Assembly (NCBI GenBank): GCA_963665015.2
Contig: CAXXSY010000004.1
Span: 1,488,001-1,552,000, forward strand
Length of the DNA stretch: 64,000 bases
Direction of reading: 5' to 3'
Origin: G963662655 sp963665015
GTDB lineage: Bacteria > Cloacimonadota > Cloacimonadia > Cloacimonadales > JAIOQZ01
The notes under the pieces are model-generated. The model was not told where the DNA came from, did not search any database, and saw only the letters and a list, made by a program, of their open reading frames with translations. A program made the position numbers and the translations under genes. Positions 1-7,039 of this stretch are shown here, piece after piece (within the stretch, counting starts at the first letter, position 1; the number at the start of each line of letters is the position of its first letter).

Positions 1-1268
1 CCGAACGCCACCCTCGATTCGTGGCTTTCGGAGAGTCCGGCGTCGATGGTTACATCCTCGAAAGCGATTTCGTTATAATCTCTTAAAATCCTTGCCCACT
101 TCATGATGGGGATGTCGATCTCAAGTCTTGCATGAAGCTCGGATAGCGTCTCAAACGCCTTCTCGTCATAGCGTTTTCGCGGTGCGCCGAGGACAAGACA
201 CTCGATCATCGATCCTGCCGCTTCGAGCCATGTTTCCGGGTTCTCGCTCAGGGAGAGGACGCGTCCGTTCCAGTAGAAAATCTCCGCCTGCTCACCTGCG
301 TCGTTGTTCTCATACTGGATCGATTTCACGATGTCGCTTGCCTGCCGGATGACGTCCTCCCGGTCGCTACTTTCGACCATTTCGTGATTCAGCTTGAAGT
401 AAAGAAGTTGCGTATGGAGCAGCTCGACTTTCTTACGGAACTCCTCCGGTGTATATCGATTATACATGAAACGAACGGTGTCTGGCTTTTCGTCAAACTC
501 GAGCAACTGGTTCAGGATGTATTCTGCGTTGGTCAGGATGTCACGCGCGGGAAGATTGTCGAGCAGGTCGCCGTTGAGCATCGAACGTACGACGGCATAG
601 CGTGTAACGTTGTTTGTCAGCGGGATGCGGGACAGCTCGTCGAGCGCGGTATCGTATTCTTTGCGGTTGACGATCGCCGCGATACGCAGGTAGTGTAGCG
701 AGGCTGTCCATTGCGATTCGGGCAGGATTTCGAGCATCTGGTCGATCTTATCGATGCGCAGGCTGTCGTCGCGCTCCACAGCGATGTCATCGACCTTCTG
801 TTTGGCGAAGGCTTCGAGGATGACGTTTGCTTCCCCGAAACGGGTGAGGAGCGTGTCGATCCGTGCCTGCCGCAGGGAGTCCGATTCCACCCGGTCGATG
901 GCGAATTGCAGTACGGCTTGCTCGTCCGTCTCCGTGAACTCGATATCGCGCAGGAACGTGCGCTGTGTCCCGTGGTCATCGAGCGAGGCGTAGCTGTACG
1001 CAGATTCGAGGTCGTGCAGGTTGCGGGCCTTTTCGAAGAGGATTTGCGCGTGTTGTGCGGAATCGTCGATGGCGCGATAATAGTCCATCAAAGCGGTGTA
1101 TAAGAAGGTGTTTTCCGGCGAATCCTGCTGCATCTGGTGGATACGAGAAAGGTTGTTCTCGAAAATGTCCCACAGCTCTTTCCGGTGAACAAACTCGATT
1201 TCATCGAGCGTGAGGGAAAGCAGGGGCGAGATAAGTAAGATAATGAGTGGCAGCAGCTTTTTCGTCAT
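1..1268 (-). CDS. Exported TPR-region protein with the start of an FG-GAP/ASPIC-type domain (C-terminus off window)
   Basis: An open minus-strand frame runs from the ATG at 1268 to the window edge with no stop, giving the first 422 residues. It opens with a signal peptide (MTKKLLPLIILLISPLLSL). A roughly 370-residue helical, charged region without cysteines follows and looks like degenerate TPRs. The last visible residues (FEDVTIDAGLSESHESRVAF) match the entry to an FG-GAP/VCBS beta-propeller as found in ASPIC/UnbV proteins, where the next residues are usually GDYDNDG. I infer an exported or surface-attached carbohydrate- or ligand-binding protein. The C-terminal half and any type IX sorting module lie outside the window. 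It lies after the terminator of the frr operon, so it is probably transcribed on its own. Confidence 0.7.
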   Translation of the reverse strand, partial: MTKKLLPLIILLISPLLSLTLDEIEFVHRKELWDIFENNLSRIHQMQQDSPENTFLYTALMDYYRAIDDSAQHAQILFEKARNLHDLESAYSYASLDDHGTQRTFLRDIEFTETDEQAVLQFAIDRVESDSLRQARIDTLLTRFGEANVILEAFAKQKVDDIAVERDDSLRIDKIDQMLEILPESQWTASLHYLRIAAIVNRKEYDTALDELSRIPLTNNVTRYAVVRSMLNGDLLDNLPARDILTNAEYILNQLLEFDEKPDTVRFMYNRYTPEEFRKKVELLHTQLLYFKLNHEMVESSDREDVIRQASDIVKSIQYENNDAGEQAEIFYWNGRVLSLSENPETWLEAAGSMIECLVLGAPRKRYDEKAFETLSELHARLEIDIPIMKWARILRDYNEIAFEDVTIDAGLSESHESRVAF

Positions 1269-1290
1269 GGAGACTCCCTTGTGTCCGGAT

Positions 1291-1318
1291 AAAACAAAAG
1301 GCGGTCTGAAACCGCCTC
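1291..1318 (-). terminator. Rho-independent terminator after the ferredoxin gene
   Basis: A perfect 7-bp stem (aggcggt 1299-1305 and accgcct 1311-1317, 5-nt loop) is followed in the minus direction by a T-rich tract (TTTTGTTTTA). It closes the pyrH-frr-ferredoxin transcription unit 23 nt after the ferredoxin stop codon. Confidence 0.8.
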
Positions 1319-1340
1319 TTGTCAATACCTTTCGTCAGGA

Positions 1341-1514
1341 TCACCCGCCGTTGCCGCGTATGGCATCGACAGGACAAATCTCCTGACATTTTCCGCAATC
1401 GATACAGCTATCTGTGATTTCATGAATGCCGTCGCCTTCGATAATCGCAGAGACGGGGCACACATCGACACATTCGCCGCAGTTAACACATTCGGATGTT
1501 ATCACAAAGGGCAT
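1341..1514 (-). CDS. Small 2[4Fe-4S] ferredoxin
   Basis: This 57-residue bacterial-type ferredoxin is a soluble low-potential electron carrier. Two classic cluster motifs are visible: CVNCGECVDVCP in the N-terminal half and CIDCGKCQEICP in the C-terminal half, each C-x2-C-x2-C-x3-C-P. It starts at the ATG at 1514, nine bases after the frr stop codon, and ends just before a strong terminator, so it is the last gene of the translation-factor unit. Ferredoxin is the expected donor for the Rnf complex encoded at 37620-42799, so a functional link is plausible but inferred. Confidence 0.9.
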   Translation of the reverse strand: MPFVITSECVNCGECVDVCPVSAIIEGDGIHEITDSCIDCGKCQEICPVDAIRGNGG

Positions 1515-1523
1515 AGGTTCCTC

Positions 1524-2078
1524 TTAGATTTCCATAATCTCTTTTTCTTTGTGATCTGCGGACTCAGACGTCTTTTCGATCCATTTATCGGTCAATTCCT
1601 GAATATCCGAGAGCAGTTTCTTCTCGTCGTCTTCCGTGATCTCGCTGTTCTTCTTCATCTTCTTGCCGGCTTCGTTTCCGTCCCTTCGGATGTTGCGGAT
1701 CGAGATTTTGGTGTCTTCAGCTAGTTTCTTGATCTGCTTGACGATCTCTTTACGCTTCTCTTCGGTGAGTTGCTGGAAGGGGAGGCGAATCACGTTCCCG
1801 TCGTTGTCCGGCGTAATGCCGAGATTAGCGGCGAGAATTTCCTTTTCGATATCGCCGAGGGTCGTCTTGTCCCATGGCTGAATCACGATCAGACGAGGCT
1901 CGGGAATCGAGATATTGCAGAGCTGCTTGATCGGTGTCGGTTGACCGTAATAATTTACACGGATATCGTCGAGAATCGCCACGCTGGCACGTCCGGTGCG
2001 CAGTTTGGTAAATTGGTGCAGCAGGCTCTCGTGAGCTTTCTGCATCTTCTGGTCCAATTCTTTTTTCAGCTTTTCCAT
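1524..2078 (-). CDS. frr: Ribosome recycling factor
   Basis: RRF, together with EF-G, splits post-termination ribosomes. The 184-residue length equals the family norm. Hallmarks are the N-terminal helix with KLRTGRAS, the hinge YYGQPTPIKQL, PEPRLIVIQPWD, the segment GITPDNDGNVIRLPFQQLTEEKR, and the C-terminal helix with SIRNIRRDGNE. It lies 20 nt downstream of pyrH in the usual pyrH-frr order and is followed by the ferredoxin gene. Start ATG at 2078 with an AGGAGT-type ribosome site. Confidence 0.98.
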   Translation of the reverse strand: MEKLKKELDQKMQKAHESLLHQFTKLRTGRASVAILDDIRVNYYGQPTPIKQLCNISIPEPRLIVIQPWDKTTLGDIEKEILAANLGITPDNDGNVIRLPFQQLTEEKRKEIVKQIKKLAEDTKISIRNIRRDGNEAGKKMKKNSEITEDDEKKLLSDIQELTDKWIEKTSESADHKEKEIMEI

Positions 2079-2098
2079 ACAATGACTCCTGTTTCCGT

Positions 2099-2818
2099 TT
2101 ACGGATGAATGAACGTACCCATTGTTTTCGACATAATCGCCTTCTGAAGACTACCCGGCTCGTTGAGGTTGAATACCTTAACCGGTATTTCGTAGTCCCG
2201 GGCAAGCGAAAACGCCGTCATGTCCATTACCTGGAGTTTACGGGAAAGTACCTCGTCATAGGTAATATCGGGAATGAATTCGGCATTGGGATTTTTCACC
2301 GGGTCGTCCGAGTACACGCCATCGACTTTGGTTCCCTTCAGCACGAGATTCGCGTTCAGCTCAGTCGCGCGAAGCACGGCGGCTGTATCCGTAGTGAAAT
2401 ACGGATTGCCGGTGCCGGCGCAGAAGATGCAAATCTTGCCTTCGCGGAGGGATTTTTCGGCCTTGTCGTGCGTGTAGTACATCGCGACTTTGTCCATCTG
2501 TACGGCAGAGTATATATCGGCGTGGTAGTTACGGTTGCGCAGGTATTCCGCCAGCACCAGCGCGTTCTGCACGGTTGCCAGCATACCGATGTGATCGGCC
2601 GTTACACGACGAACTTCCGCCGCCGCCTGACCGCCGCGGTAGATGTTGCCGCCGCCCAGAACGAGTCCCAGACTGAGGCCGTCGCGACGTACCTGGATGA
2701 TATCTTCCGCGATACGCACCAGAACGTCGTTGTCGTAACCGAATGACTTCCCGCCGGCAAAAACCTCGCCACTAACCTTGACGATGACGCGATGGACTTT
2801 TTCCGGTGAATACTTCAT
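2099..2818 (-). CDS. pyrH: UMP kinase
   Basis: PyrH phosphorylates UMP to UDP in pyrimidine nucleotide synthesis and is a hexameric amino-acid-kinase-fold enzyme unlike eukaryotic UMP kinases. The 239-residue protein shows the substrate loop KVSGE near residue 14, the glycine-rich GGGNIYRG (55-62), TADHIGMLA (73-81) and GTGNPYFTTDTAA in the middle. The length matches the family. It follows tsf with a one-base gap, so the two are translationally coupled, and precedes frr. This tsf-pyrH-frr order is conserved in many bacteria. Confidence 0.98.
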   Translation of the reverse strand: MKYSPEKVHRVIVKVSGEVFAGGKSFGYDNDVLVRIAEDIIQVRRDGLSLGLVLGGGNIYRGGQAAAEVRRVTADHIGMLATVQNALVLAEYLRNRNYHADIYSAVQMDKVAMYYTHDKAEKSLREGKICIFCAGTGNPYFTTDTAAVLRATELNANLVLKGTKVDGVYSDDPVKNPNAEFIPDITYDEVLSRKLQVMDMTAFSLARDYEIPVKVFNLNEPGSLQKAIMSKTMGTFIHP

Positions 2819-2819
2819 G

Positions 2820-3416
2820 TTATGCCTCGCCCAGCGCCCAGCGCACGAAGCGGGCGACCTGGATGTTCTCGCCCAGCTTCGCGACAGCTTCGGTCACGAT
2901 ATCGCCGACGGTCTTGTCCGGGTCCTTGACGAATTCTTGTTGCAGCAGGCAGTTCTGCTGGATGTACTTTTTGATCTGACCGTCAACGATGCGATCCACG
3001 ATATTCTCGGGCTTGCCGTCGTTGAGCGCTTTGTTGCGGTAGATTTCTCTTTCGCTTTCGATCTTCCCCGGATCGATTCCTTTTTCATCGACGGCCATCG
3101 GGTTGCTTGCCGCGACGTGCATGGCGATGTCTTTACAAAGGTCCTGGAAAGCGTCGGTACGGGATACGAAGTCTGTTTCGCAGTTGATTTCGACCATTAC
3201 ACCGATCTTGCCGTTGGTGTGAATGTAGGAGTAGATCAGTCCTTCGCTGGTCGAACGGTCGGCCTTGGATTCGGCCTTGCTGATACCCTTCTCACGAAGA
3301 TACTTGATTGCTTTTTCCATGTCGCCGTCACTCTTGGACAGGGCCTTCTTACAGTCCATCATGCCGACGCCGGTTTTCTCGCGCAACTCTTTTACCATTT
3401 GTGCCGTAATATTCAT
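2820..3416 (-). CDS. tsf: Elongation factor Ts, short form
   Basis: EF-Ts exchanges GDP for GTP on EF-Tu. The N-terminal UBA-like domain carries TGVGMMDCKKAL (15-26), and the core carries EINCETDFVSR around residue 80, which contains the TDFV motif that contacts EF-Tu. At 198 residues it is the compact form that lacks the extra C-terminal subdomain of the roughly 280-residue proteobacterial protein. It starts at the ATG at 3416, preceded by a GGGGGA ribosome site. A terminator-like hairpin (3455-3490) separates it from rpsB, so tsf expression is probably attenuated relative to rpsB or driven by its own promoter. Confidence 0.97.
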   Translation of the reverse strand: MNITAQMVKELREKTGVGMMDCKKALSKSDGDMEKAIKYLREKGISKAESKADRSTSEGLIYSYIHTNGKIGVMVEINCETDFVSRTDAFQDLCKDIAMHVAASNPMAVDEKGIDPGKIESEREIYRNKALNDGKPENIVDRIVDGQIKKYIQQNCLLQQEFVKDPDKTVGDIVTEAVAKLGENIQVARFVRWALGEA

Positions 3417-3454
3417 GTGTCCCCCAATTATGAAAGGTGTTCTATCTTATATTG

Positions 3455-3490
3455 TTAATAATTAAAAGGGAGAGACAGCGCCTCTCCCTA
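3455..3490 (-). terminator. Intrinsic terminator or attenuator between rpsB and tsf
   Basis: The stem agggagag (3467-3474) pairs perfectly with ctctccct (3482-3489), with a 7-nt loop. In the minus direction it is followed by TTTTAATTATT. It lies 10 nt after the rpsB stop and could end or attenuate rpsB transcripts before tsf. Confidence 0.75.
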
Positions 3491-3499
3491 TATTATAGA

Positions 3500-4420
3500 T
3501 TATTCGCTGATCGCTTCTTCCGGTGAGACTTCACGCTTGATGCGTTTCGGCTTCTCGGTTTTCTCGCGAGGTTTTTTCTCATCGTCTTCTTCGTCCGCAG
3601 GTTTCTTGCGAGGGCGTTTCATCGGTTTCTCTTCAAGATTGACCACGACTTCTTCATCGGTGGTTTCTTCTTCGCCTTCACCGAGCAGTTCGGCAGCGCT
3701 ATCAGGCATTCCAGCTGCTTCATCCGCGCCTTCTGCGCTCGCCTGACGACCTTCGATAACCGCCTGCGCCATGATACCCGCGATCAGGTGGATGGCGCGG
3801 ATGGCGTCGTCGTTGGAAGGAATGACATAGTCGATGATGTCCGGATCGCAGTTGGTATCGACCATGCCCACGATCGGGATATTCAGTACGTTCGCTTCGT
3901 GTACGGCAATCTCTTCATTCATGGTGTCAACCACGAAGATTGCGCCCGGCAGGCGATCCATGCCACGGATACCGCCGAGAGCCTTCTCGATCTTGTCGTG
4001 CTTGCGACGCATTCTGGTCGCTTCCAGCTTGGTGAAGTTCTTTATCGTACCGTTCTCTTCGATTTCTTCGAAATATTCCATCGTTTCAACGCTGTTGCGG
4101 ATGGTTTTCATGTTGGTGAGCATTCCGCCGTACCAGCGATGGTTGACGTAGAACGCGCCGCATTTCTTGGCGGCCTGCTCGATCGCGTCGGCAGCCTGCT
4201 TCTTGGTTCCCACGAAGAGGACGTAATCGCCCTTTGCCGCGGTCTCTTTCAAGAACATGTAGGCTTCGTTGATGGCATCCACGGTCTGCTTGAGATCGAG
4301 TATGTGAATACCGTTTCTCTTGATGAAGATAAACTTCTTCATCTTGGGGTTCCATTTGTGGGTCTGATGACCGAAGTGGACACCCGCTTCCAGCAACTGT
4401 TTCATGCTGACTACTGACAT
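3500..4420 (-). CDS. rpsB: 30S ribosomal protein S2 with a long charged C-terminal tail
   Basis: S2 is a small-subunit protein. The core (GVHFGHQTHKWNPKM at 12-26, NHRWYGGMLTNM, PGAIFVVDT, NCDPDIIDYVIPSNDDAIRA) is typical. I chose the ATG at 4420 because it has a perfect AAAGGAGA ribosome site; the frame stays open 17 codons further upstream without one. The protein is 306 residues. After the normal end of S2 it carries an extra tail of roughly 75 residues that alternates acidic and Lys/Arg-rich stretches (EEEDD, KPREKTEKPKRIKRE). Tails of this kind occur in some S2 proteins; its function is unknown. Confidence 0.97.
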   Translation of the reverse strand: MSVVSMKQLLEAGVHFGHQTHKWNPKMKKFIFIKRNGIHILDLKQTVDAINEAYMFLKETAAKGDYVLFVGTKKQAADAIEQAAKKCGAFYVNHRWYGGMLTNMKTIRNSVETMEYFEEIEENGTIKNFTKLEATRMRRKHDKIEKALGGIRGMDRLPGAIFVVDTMNEEIAVHEANVLNIPIVGMVDTNCDPDIIDYVIPSNDDAIRAIHLIAGIMAQAVIEGRQASAEGADEAAGMPDSAAELLGEGEEETTDEEVVVNLEEKPMKRPRKKPADEEDDEKKPREKTEKPKRIKREVSPEEAISE

Positions 4421-4525
4421 TGTTTCTCCTTTGATACGGTTTCTTCCAGAAAAGGGATATCCGCAATACAATCCCGGATCAACGGGACACCGCTTTGCAA
4501 CTCCCTTTTCGGTTCTGAGTGCAGA
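4421..4525 (-). promoter_or_regulatory. Structured rpsB leader (possible S2 autoregulatory element)
   Basis: The 105-nt spacer between rpsI and rpsB holds nested inverted repeats. An outer 9-bp stem joins gaaaaggga (4449-4457) to tcccttttc (4502-4510), and an inner 5-bp stem joins 4472-4476 to 4483-4487. Ribosomal protein S2 leaders that bind free S2 are known in other bacteria. This one is proposed only from position and pairing, because no sequence consensus was checked. Confidence 0.4.
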
Positions 4526-4912
4526 TTAACGTTTCGAGAACTGGAAGCGCTTGCGGGCCTTCGGACGACCGGCTTTTTTGCGCTCTACCATTCTCGGATC
4601 GCGTGTGAGCAGCCCGTTCTTCTTCAAAACACCACGAAGCTCTTCGTCGTATTTGCAAAGTGCGCGGGATATCCCGTGACGAATTGCTCCTGCCTGCCCG
4701 GACAGACCACCGCCTGTCACGTTGACGCGTAGATCGAATTTCTCGGACATGCCGATCAGCTTGAACGGCTGTTCCACGATCATTTCCAAAATCTCTCGGG
4801 CAAGATAATCCTTCATCGGCTTGTCATTGATAAGACGCTTGCCGGTGCCGGGTGTGATGCGTACGCGAGCTACTGCATTCTTTCTTCTGCCTGTTGCATC
4901 GAAATATTGCAT
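4526..4912 (-). CDS. rpsI: 30S ribosomal protein S9
   Basis: S9 is a small-subunit head protein whose C-terminal tail reaches the P-site tRNA. The sequence shows the N-terminal ATGRRKNAVARVRI, the central VTGGGLSGQAGAIRHGISRAL and the diagnostic basic end (GRPKARKRFQFSKR). The ATG at 4912 gives 128 residues and has an AGGAGG ribosome site inside the 3' end of rplM; the frame could extend eight codons upstream, but that start lacks a site. It overlaps nothing and follows rplM in the universal rplM-rpsI pair. Confidence 0.97.
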   Translation of the reverse strand: MQYFDATGRRKNAVARVRITPGTGKRLINDKPMKDYLAREILEMIVEQPFKLIGMSEKFDLRVNVTGGGLSGQAGAIRHGISRALCKYDEELRGVLKKNGLLTRDPRMVERKKAGRPKARKRFQFSKR

Positions 4913-4923
4913 CCAATTTCCTC

Positions 4924-5352
4924 CTACAGATCCCAAACCTTAGGCTGTTGTGCCGTATGCGGATGGTCAGGTCCCGTATAGACTTTCAGTTTCTTGTAGA
5001 TTTTTCTTCCTAATGCGTTCTTGGGTAACATCCCCTTGATCGCGTGCTGAATTACGTGTTCCGGTTTCTCGTTCATCATGCGCCGAATCGGGGTCTCTTT
5101 CAAACCACCCGGGTAACCGCTATAACGTTTGTACGTCTTTTGAAGCATCTTGTTACCGGTCAGTTTGACCTTTTCGGCATTGATAATGATGACATTGTCA
5201 CCATTGTCCAGGTTGTGTGAGAAGAACGGTTTATGCTTACCACGCAGGATCGCAGCGACCTTCGAGGACAATCTACCCAAAACCTGATCGGTGGCATCGA
5301 TCACGTACCAGTCATTTTGCAACTGGTTAAGTTTCGGCGTAAGTGTTCTCAT
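4924..5352 (-). CDS. rplM: 50S ribosomal protein L13
   Basis: L13 is an early-assembly large-subunit protein. The 142-residue length is standard. Recognisable parts are WYVIDATDQVLGRLSSKVA, HKPFFSHNLDNGD, NAEKVKLTGNK, YSGYPGGLKE and the MLPKNALGRKIYKKLKVY segment. It starts at the ATG at 5352 with an AAAGGAG site and heads the rplM-rpsI-rpsB unit. Its promoter region abuts the left end of an integrated element. Confidence 0.98.
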   Translation of the reverse strand: MRTLTPKLNQLQNDWYVIDATDQVLGRLSSKVAAILRGKHKPFFSHNLDNGDNVIIINAEKVKLTGNKMLQKTYKRYSGYPGGLKETPIRRMMNEKPEHVIQHAIKGMLPKNALGRKIYKKLKVYTGPDHPHTAQQPKVWDL

Positions 5353-5388
5353 TTCAACTCCTTTCGATATTTTACACGAAAACGTGAC

Positions 5389-5418
5389 AAAATATTGGCA
5401 CGCCAGTTATCTTGTCAA
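5389..5418 (-). promoter_or_regulatory. Probable rplM promoter overlapping the left att-like repeat
   Basis: On the minus strand TTGACA (5418-5413) is followed after 18 nt by TATTTT (5394-5389), placing a start site a few tens of bases before the rplM start codon. The -35 hexamer lies inside the 19-bp repeat at 5404-5422, so integration there would leave the host promoter intact. Confidence 0.6.
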
Positions 5419-5422
5419 GATA
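5404..5422 (+). repeat. Left att-like direct repeat
   Basis: The sequence cagttatcttgtcaagata differs from the copy at 9118-9136 only at its two central positions (ct against tg). It also contains a 7-bp dyad around one base (tatcttg/caagata). It overlaps the -35 of the rplM promoter and lies 226 bp before the recombinase start codon, a normal place for an attachment site. Confidence 0.55.
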
Positions 5423-5429
5423 TACTCAA

Positions 5430-5575
5430 CCATCCACACCACATTCACATTTTATCCACCATCCGGAGCACCTCAAATTTCCGTTGATAATCGGTATTCA
5501 ACGTCTTTATCCACTTATCCACAGACCCTATTATTATTACTATCTCTAATAATCTTAATGGTAATAGTAATAGTC
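5430..5575 (+). other. DnaA-box cluster followed by DnaA-trio-like AT-rich tract (left half of a candidate origin)
   Basis: Four DnaA-box-like 9-mers lie on the plus strand: ccatccaca at 5430 (7/9), ttatccacc at 5452 (8/9), ttatccact at 5507 (8/9) and a perfect ttatccaca at 5515-5523. After a 4-bp gacc spacer, 5528-5542 reads cta-tta-tta-tta-cta. On the other strand, read 3' to 5', this is GAT-AAT-AAT-AAT-GAT, the DnaA-trio pattern described for the Bacillus subtilis unwinding region. An AT-rich stretch with more taa/tag triplets runs to about 5575. This is the layout of a bacterial origin unwinding module. Whether it fires is unknown. Confidence 0.5.
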
Positions 5576-5648
5576 AGTGGAATTCGATCCGATATCAGGT
5601 TTACACATCTCACGATGTGTCAACATTTCGAAATGAGCGAGGTACAGC

Positions 5649-6215
5649 ATGAATTTAGTTCAACCACTACGTGAACGCCGTCAGATCGATCTTGTAAAAA
5701 CCTACCTTCGGAACCACCCAACCAATTCGAAATCAGCTCATCCACTTCGCTATTACATGATGTTCCTGTTCGGTATTCATACCGGCCTCCGGATCAGCGA
5801 CATCCTTCCGCTGCGAGTCTGTGACGTGATGTACCGCACGCACGTCACAATCCACGAGAAGAAGACCGGAAAGACCAGGCTATTCCGGATATCGAGCTCT
5901 CTACAGCTTGAACTCGAAGACTACGTCCGGGACATGAATCCCGATGATTATCTGTTCGGTAATTCCCAAGGTGGATATCTATCCAGGCAAATCGCCTGGC
6001 AACATCTTCACAAAGCTTGCCGTGCTGTTGGCATCACGGATGCAGTCGGCACGCATACCCTTCGCAAAACCTTCGGCTATCATCTGTATCAGAAGACGAA
6101 AGACGTCGCACTGCTGCAGATGATCTTGAACCACTCACACCCTTCTGTAACGCTTAGGTACATCGGTATCCAACAGGATCGCATCGATGCCGCAATCATG
6201 GAGCTTGCACTATGA
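5649..6215 (+). CDS. Minimal tyrosine recombinase/integrase
   Basis: This is a catalytic-domain-only member of the phage integrase/XerCD family that would catalyse site-specific recombination of the element. All active-site positions can be placed: R48 in HTGLRISD, a beta-hairpin Lys around 71-75 (KKTGKTR), H136 and R139 in THTLRKTF, H162 in LNHSH, and the nucleophile Y171 in LRYIG. At 188 residues it lacks the N-terminal SAM-like core-binding domain of full-length (about 300-residue) integrases. The next gene starts inside its stop codon (ATGA at 6212), so it heads an operon. Confidence 0.9.
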   Translation: MNLVQPLRERRQIDLVKTYLRNHPTNSKSAHPLRYYMMFLFGIHTGLRISDILPLRVCDVMYRTHVTIHEKKTGKTRLFRISSSLQLELEDYVRDMNPDDYLFGNSQGGYLSRQIAWQHLHKACRAVGITDAVGTHTLRKTFGYHLYQKTKDVALLQMILNHSHPSVTLRYIGIQQDRIDAAIMELAL

Positions 6216-6442
6216 AATCGTCCAAGAGACCAGAGAACACCACCAGGCACTTACGTGATGGTGGTTGTGGTGAAGAGAACCAGAAACCGACCCTCATCGA
6301 ATCCCTGCCCACCTGCGGCACTTGCGGCCGCTTCGTTTTCGTAAACCACTTCATGGGCTTCTGTACGAAGTACCCATCCACTCAAACGAACTGGATCACC
6401 GTCCTAAATTACTGTCGCCACCACATACCGAGGGGGTGCTGA
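6212..6442 (+). CDS. Small four-Cys protein, translationally coupled to the integrase
   Basis: A 76-residue protein of unknown function. After a polar N-terminal third it has CGTCGRF, a Cys in MGFCTKYP and a Cys in NYCRHH, that is C-x2-C-x11-C-x13-C, the same spacing pattern as in the next two genes, which suggests a small zinc-binding fold. It overlaps the integrase by four bases (ATGA) and the next gene by one (TGATG). Such short Cys proteins are common in phages and satellites, but I cannot name a family. Confidence 0.65.
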   Translation: MKSSKRPENTTRHLRDGGCGEENQKPTLIESLPTCGTCGRFVFVNHFMGFCTKYPSTQTNWITVLNYCRHHIPRGC

Positions 6443-6750
6443 TGCATTCCATATCCACCGACCGCTGCTGCCGAACTTGTGCCAACTGGGCGCGTCATAT
6501 TGATCCGGACAATCGATACTGGTGTCAGGTCATGAAGGCACTCACCTACGGGGATTCGTATTGCCCTTCCTGGAAGAAGCGTGAAACGCCCGGATTTGAT
6601 CCGATATGCGGATACTGCGAACACTGGGACAGATCGAGCGACCAGGTGAACAGAAATTGCTCACACCATGACGCATTCACCAACGTCGGCGATACCTGCC
6701 CATCCTGGCTACTCATATCCACACTCAGACAACCGGAGGAAAATCAATGA
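6442..6750 (+). CDS. Protein with two tandem four-Cys modules
   Basis: The ATG at 6442 overlaps the previous stop (TGATG), giving 102 residues; the frame is open further upstream but coupling favours this start. It consists of two copies of one module: CRTCANW, WCQVM, YCPSW, then CGYCEHW, NCSHH, TCPSW. Each is C-x2-C-x2-W, a third Cys, and a fourth Cys in CPSW. The repeat indicates two zinc-binding domains in a row. Function unknown; nucleic-acid or protein binding is a guess. Confidence 0.7.
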   Translation: MHSISTDRCCRTCANWARHIDPDNRYWCQVMKALTYGDSYCPSWKKRETPGFDPICGYCEHWDRSSDQVNRNCSHHDAFTNVGDTCPSWLLISTLRQPEENQ

Positions 6751-6872
6751 ACTGCATCGACTGTATCTACTGCGACGAACGCCATAATGGTCTTTGGTGC
6801 GACTTCATGAATAACTGGTTATCCGATACAACTCCTTGTTTCTCCTACAACGAATATGAGGAGGATGAATGA
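6747..6872 (+). CDS. 41-residue single-module four-Cys protein
   Basis: This short gene overlaps the stop codons of both neighbours (ATGA at 6747 and ATGA at 6869). The protein is one more copy of the Cys module: CIDCIYC, WCDFM and PCFSY, very acidic at its end (NEYEEDE). The coupled arrangement and the conserved module argue that it is real despite its size. Confidence 0.6.
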   Translation: MNCIDCIYCDERHNGLWCDFMNNWLSDTTPCFSYNEYEEDE

Positions 6873-7039
6873 TCGTCAAAATCTGGCAGACAGACCGCAA
6901 CCGTAACCCATACGCTACCAATTACCCGGACTACGAAGGCTTCGTTGAGATCGAGGATTCGAAAATCAGAGTCGTCGGCTGGGTTCGATCTGGGCCCACC
7001 GGCCAACACATCCACCTGACCGATAAGTCCGGCAACTGA
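6869..7039 (+). CDS. 56-residue phage-type hypothetical protein
   Basis: It starts at the ATG overlapping the previous stop (ATGA). The protein begins MIVKIWQTDRNRNPYA and ends GQHIHLTDKSGN, with a short beta-rich middle (FVEIEDSKIRVVGWVRS). The layout resembles a family of small phage proteins with K-x-W-x-T-x-x-N and a G-x-x-x-x-L-x-x-K end, but I cannot assign a role. It is the last gene of the coupled operon; about 1.5 kb without a convincing gene follows. Confidence 0.55.
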   Translation: MIVKIWQTDRNRNPYATNYPDYEGFVEIEDSKIRVVGWVRSGPTGQHIHLTDKSGN

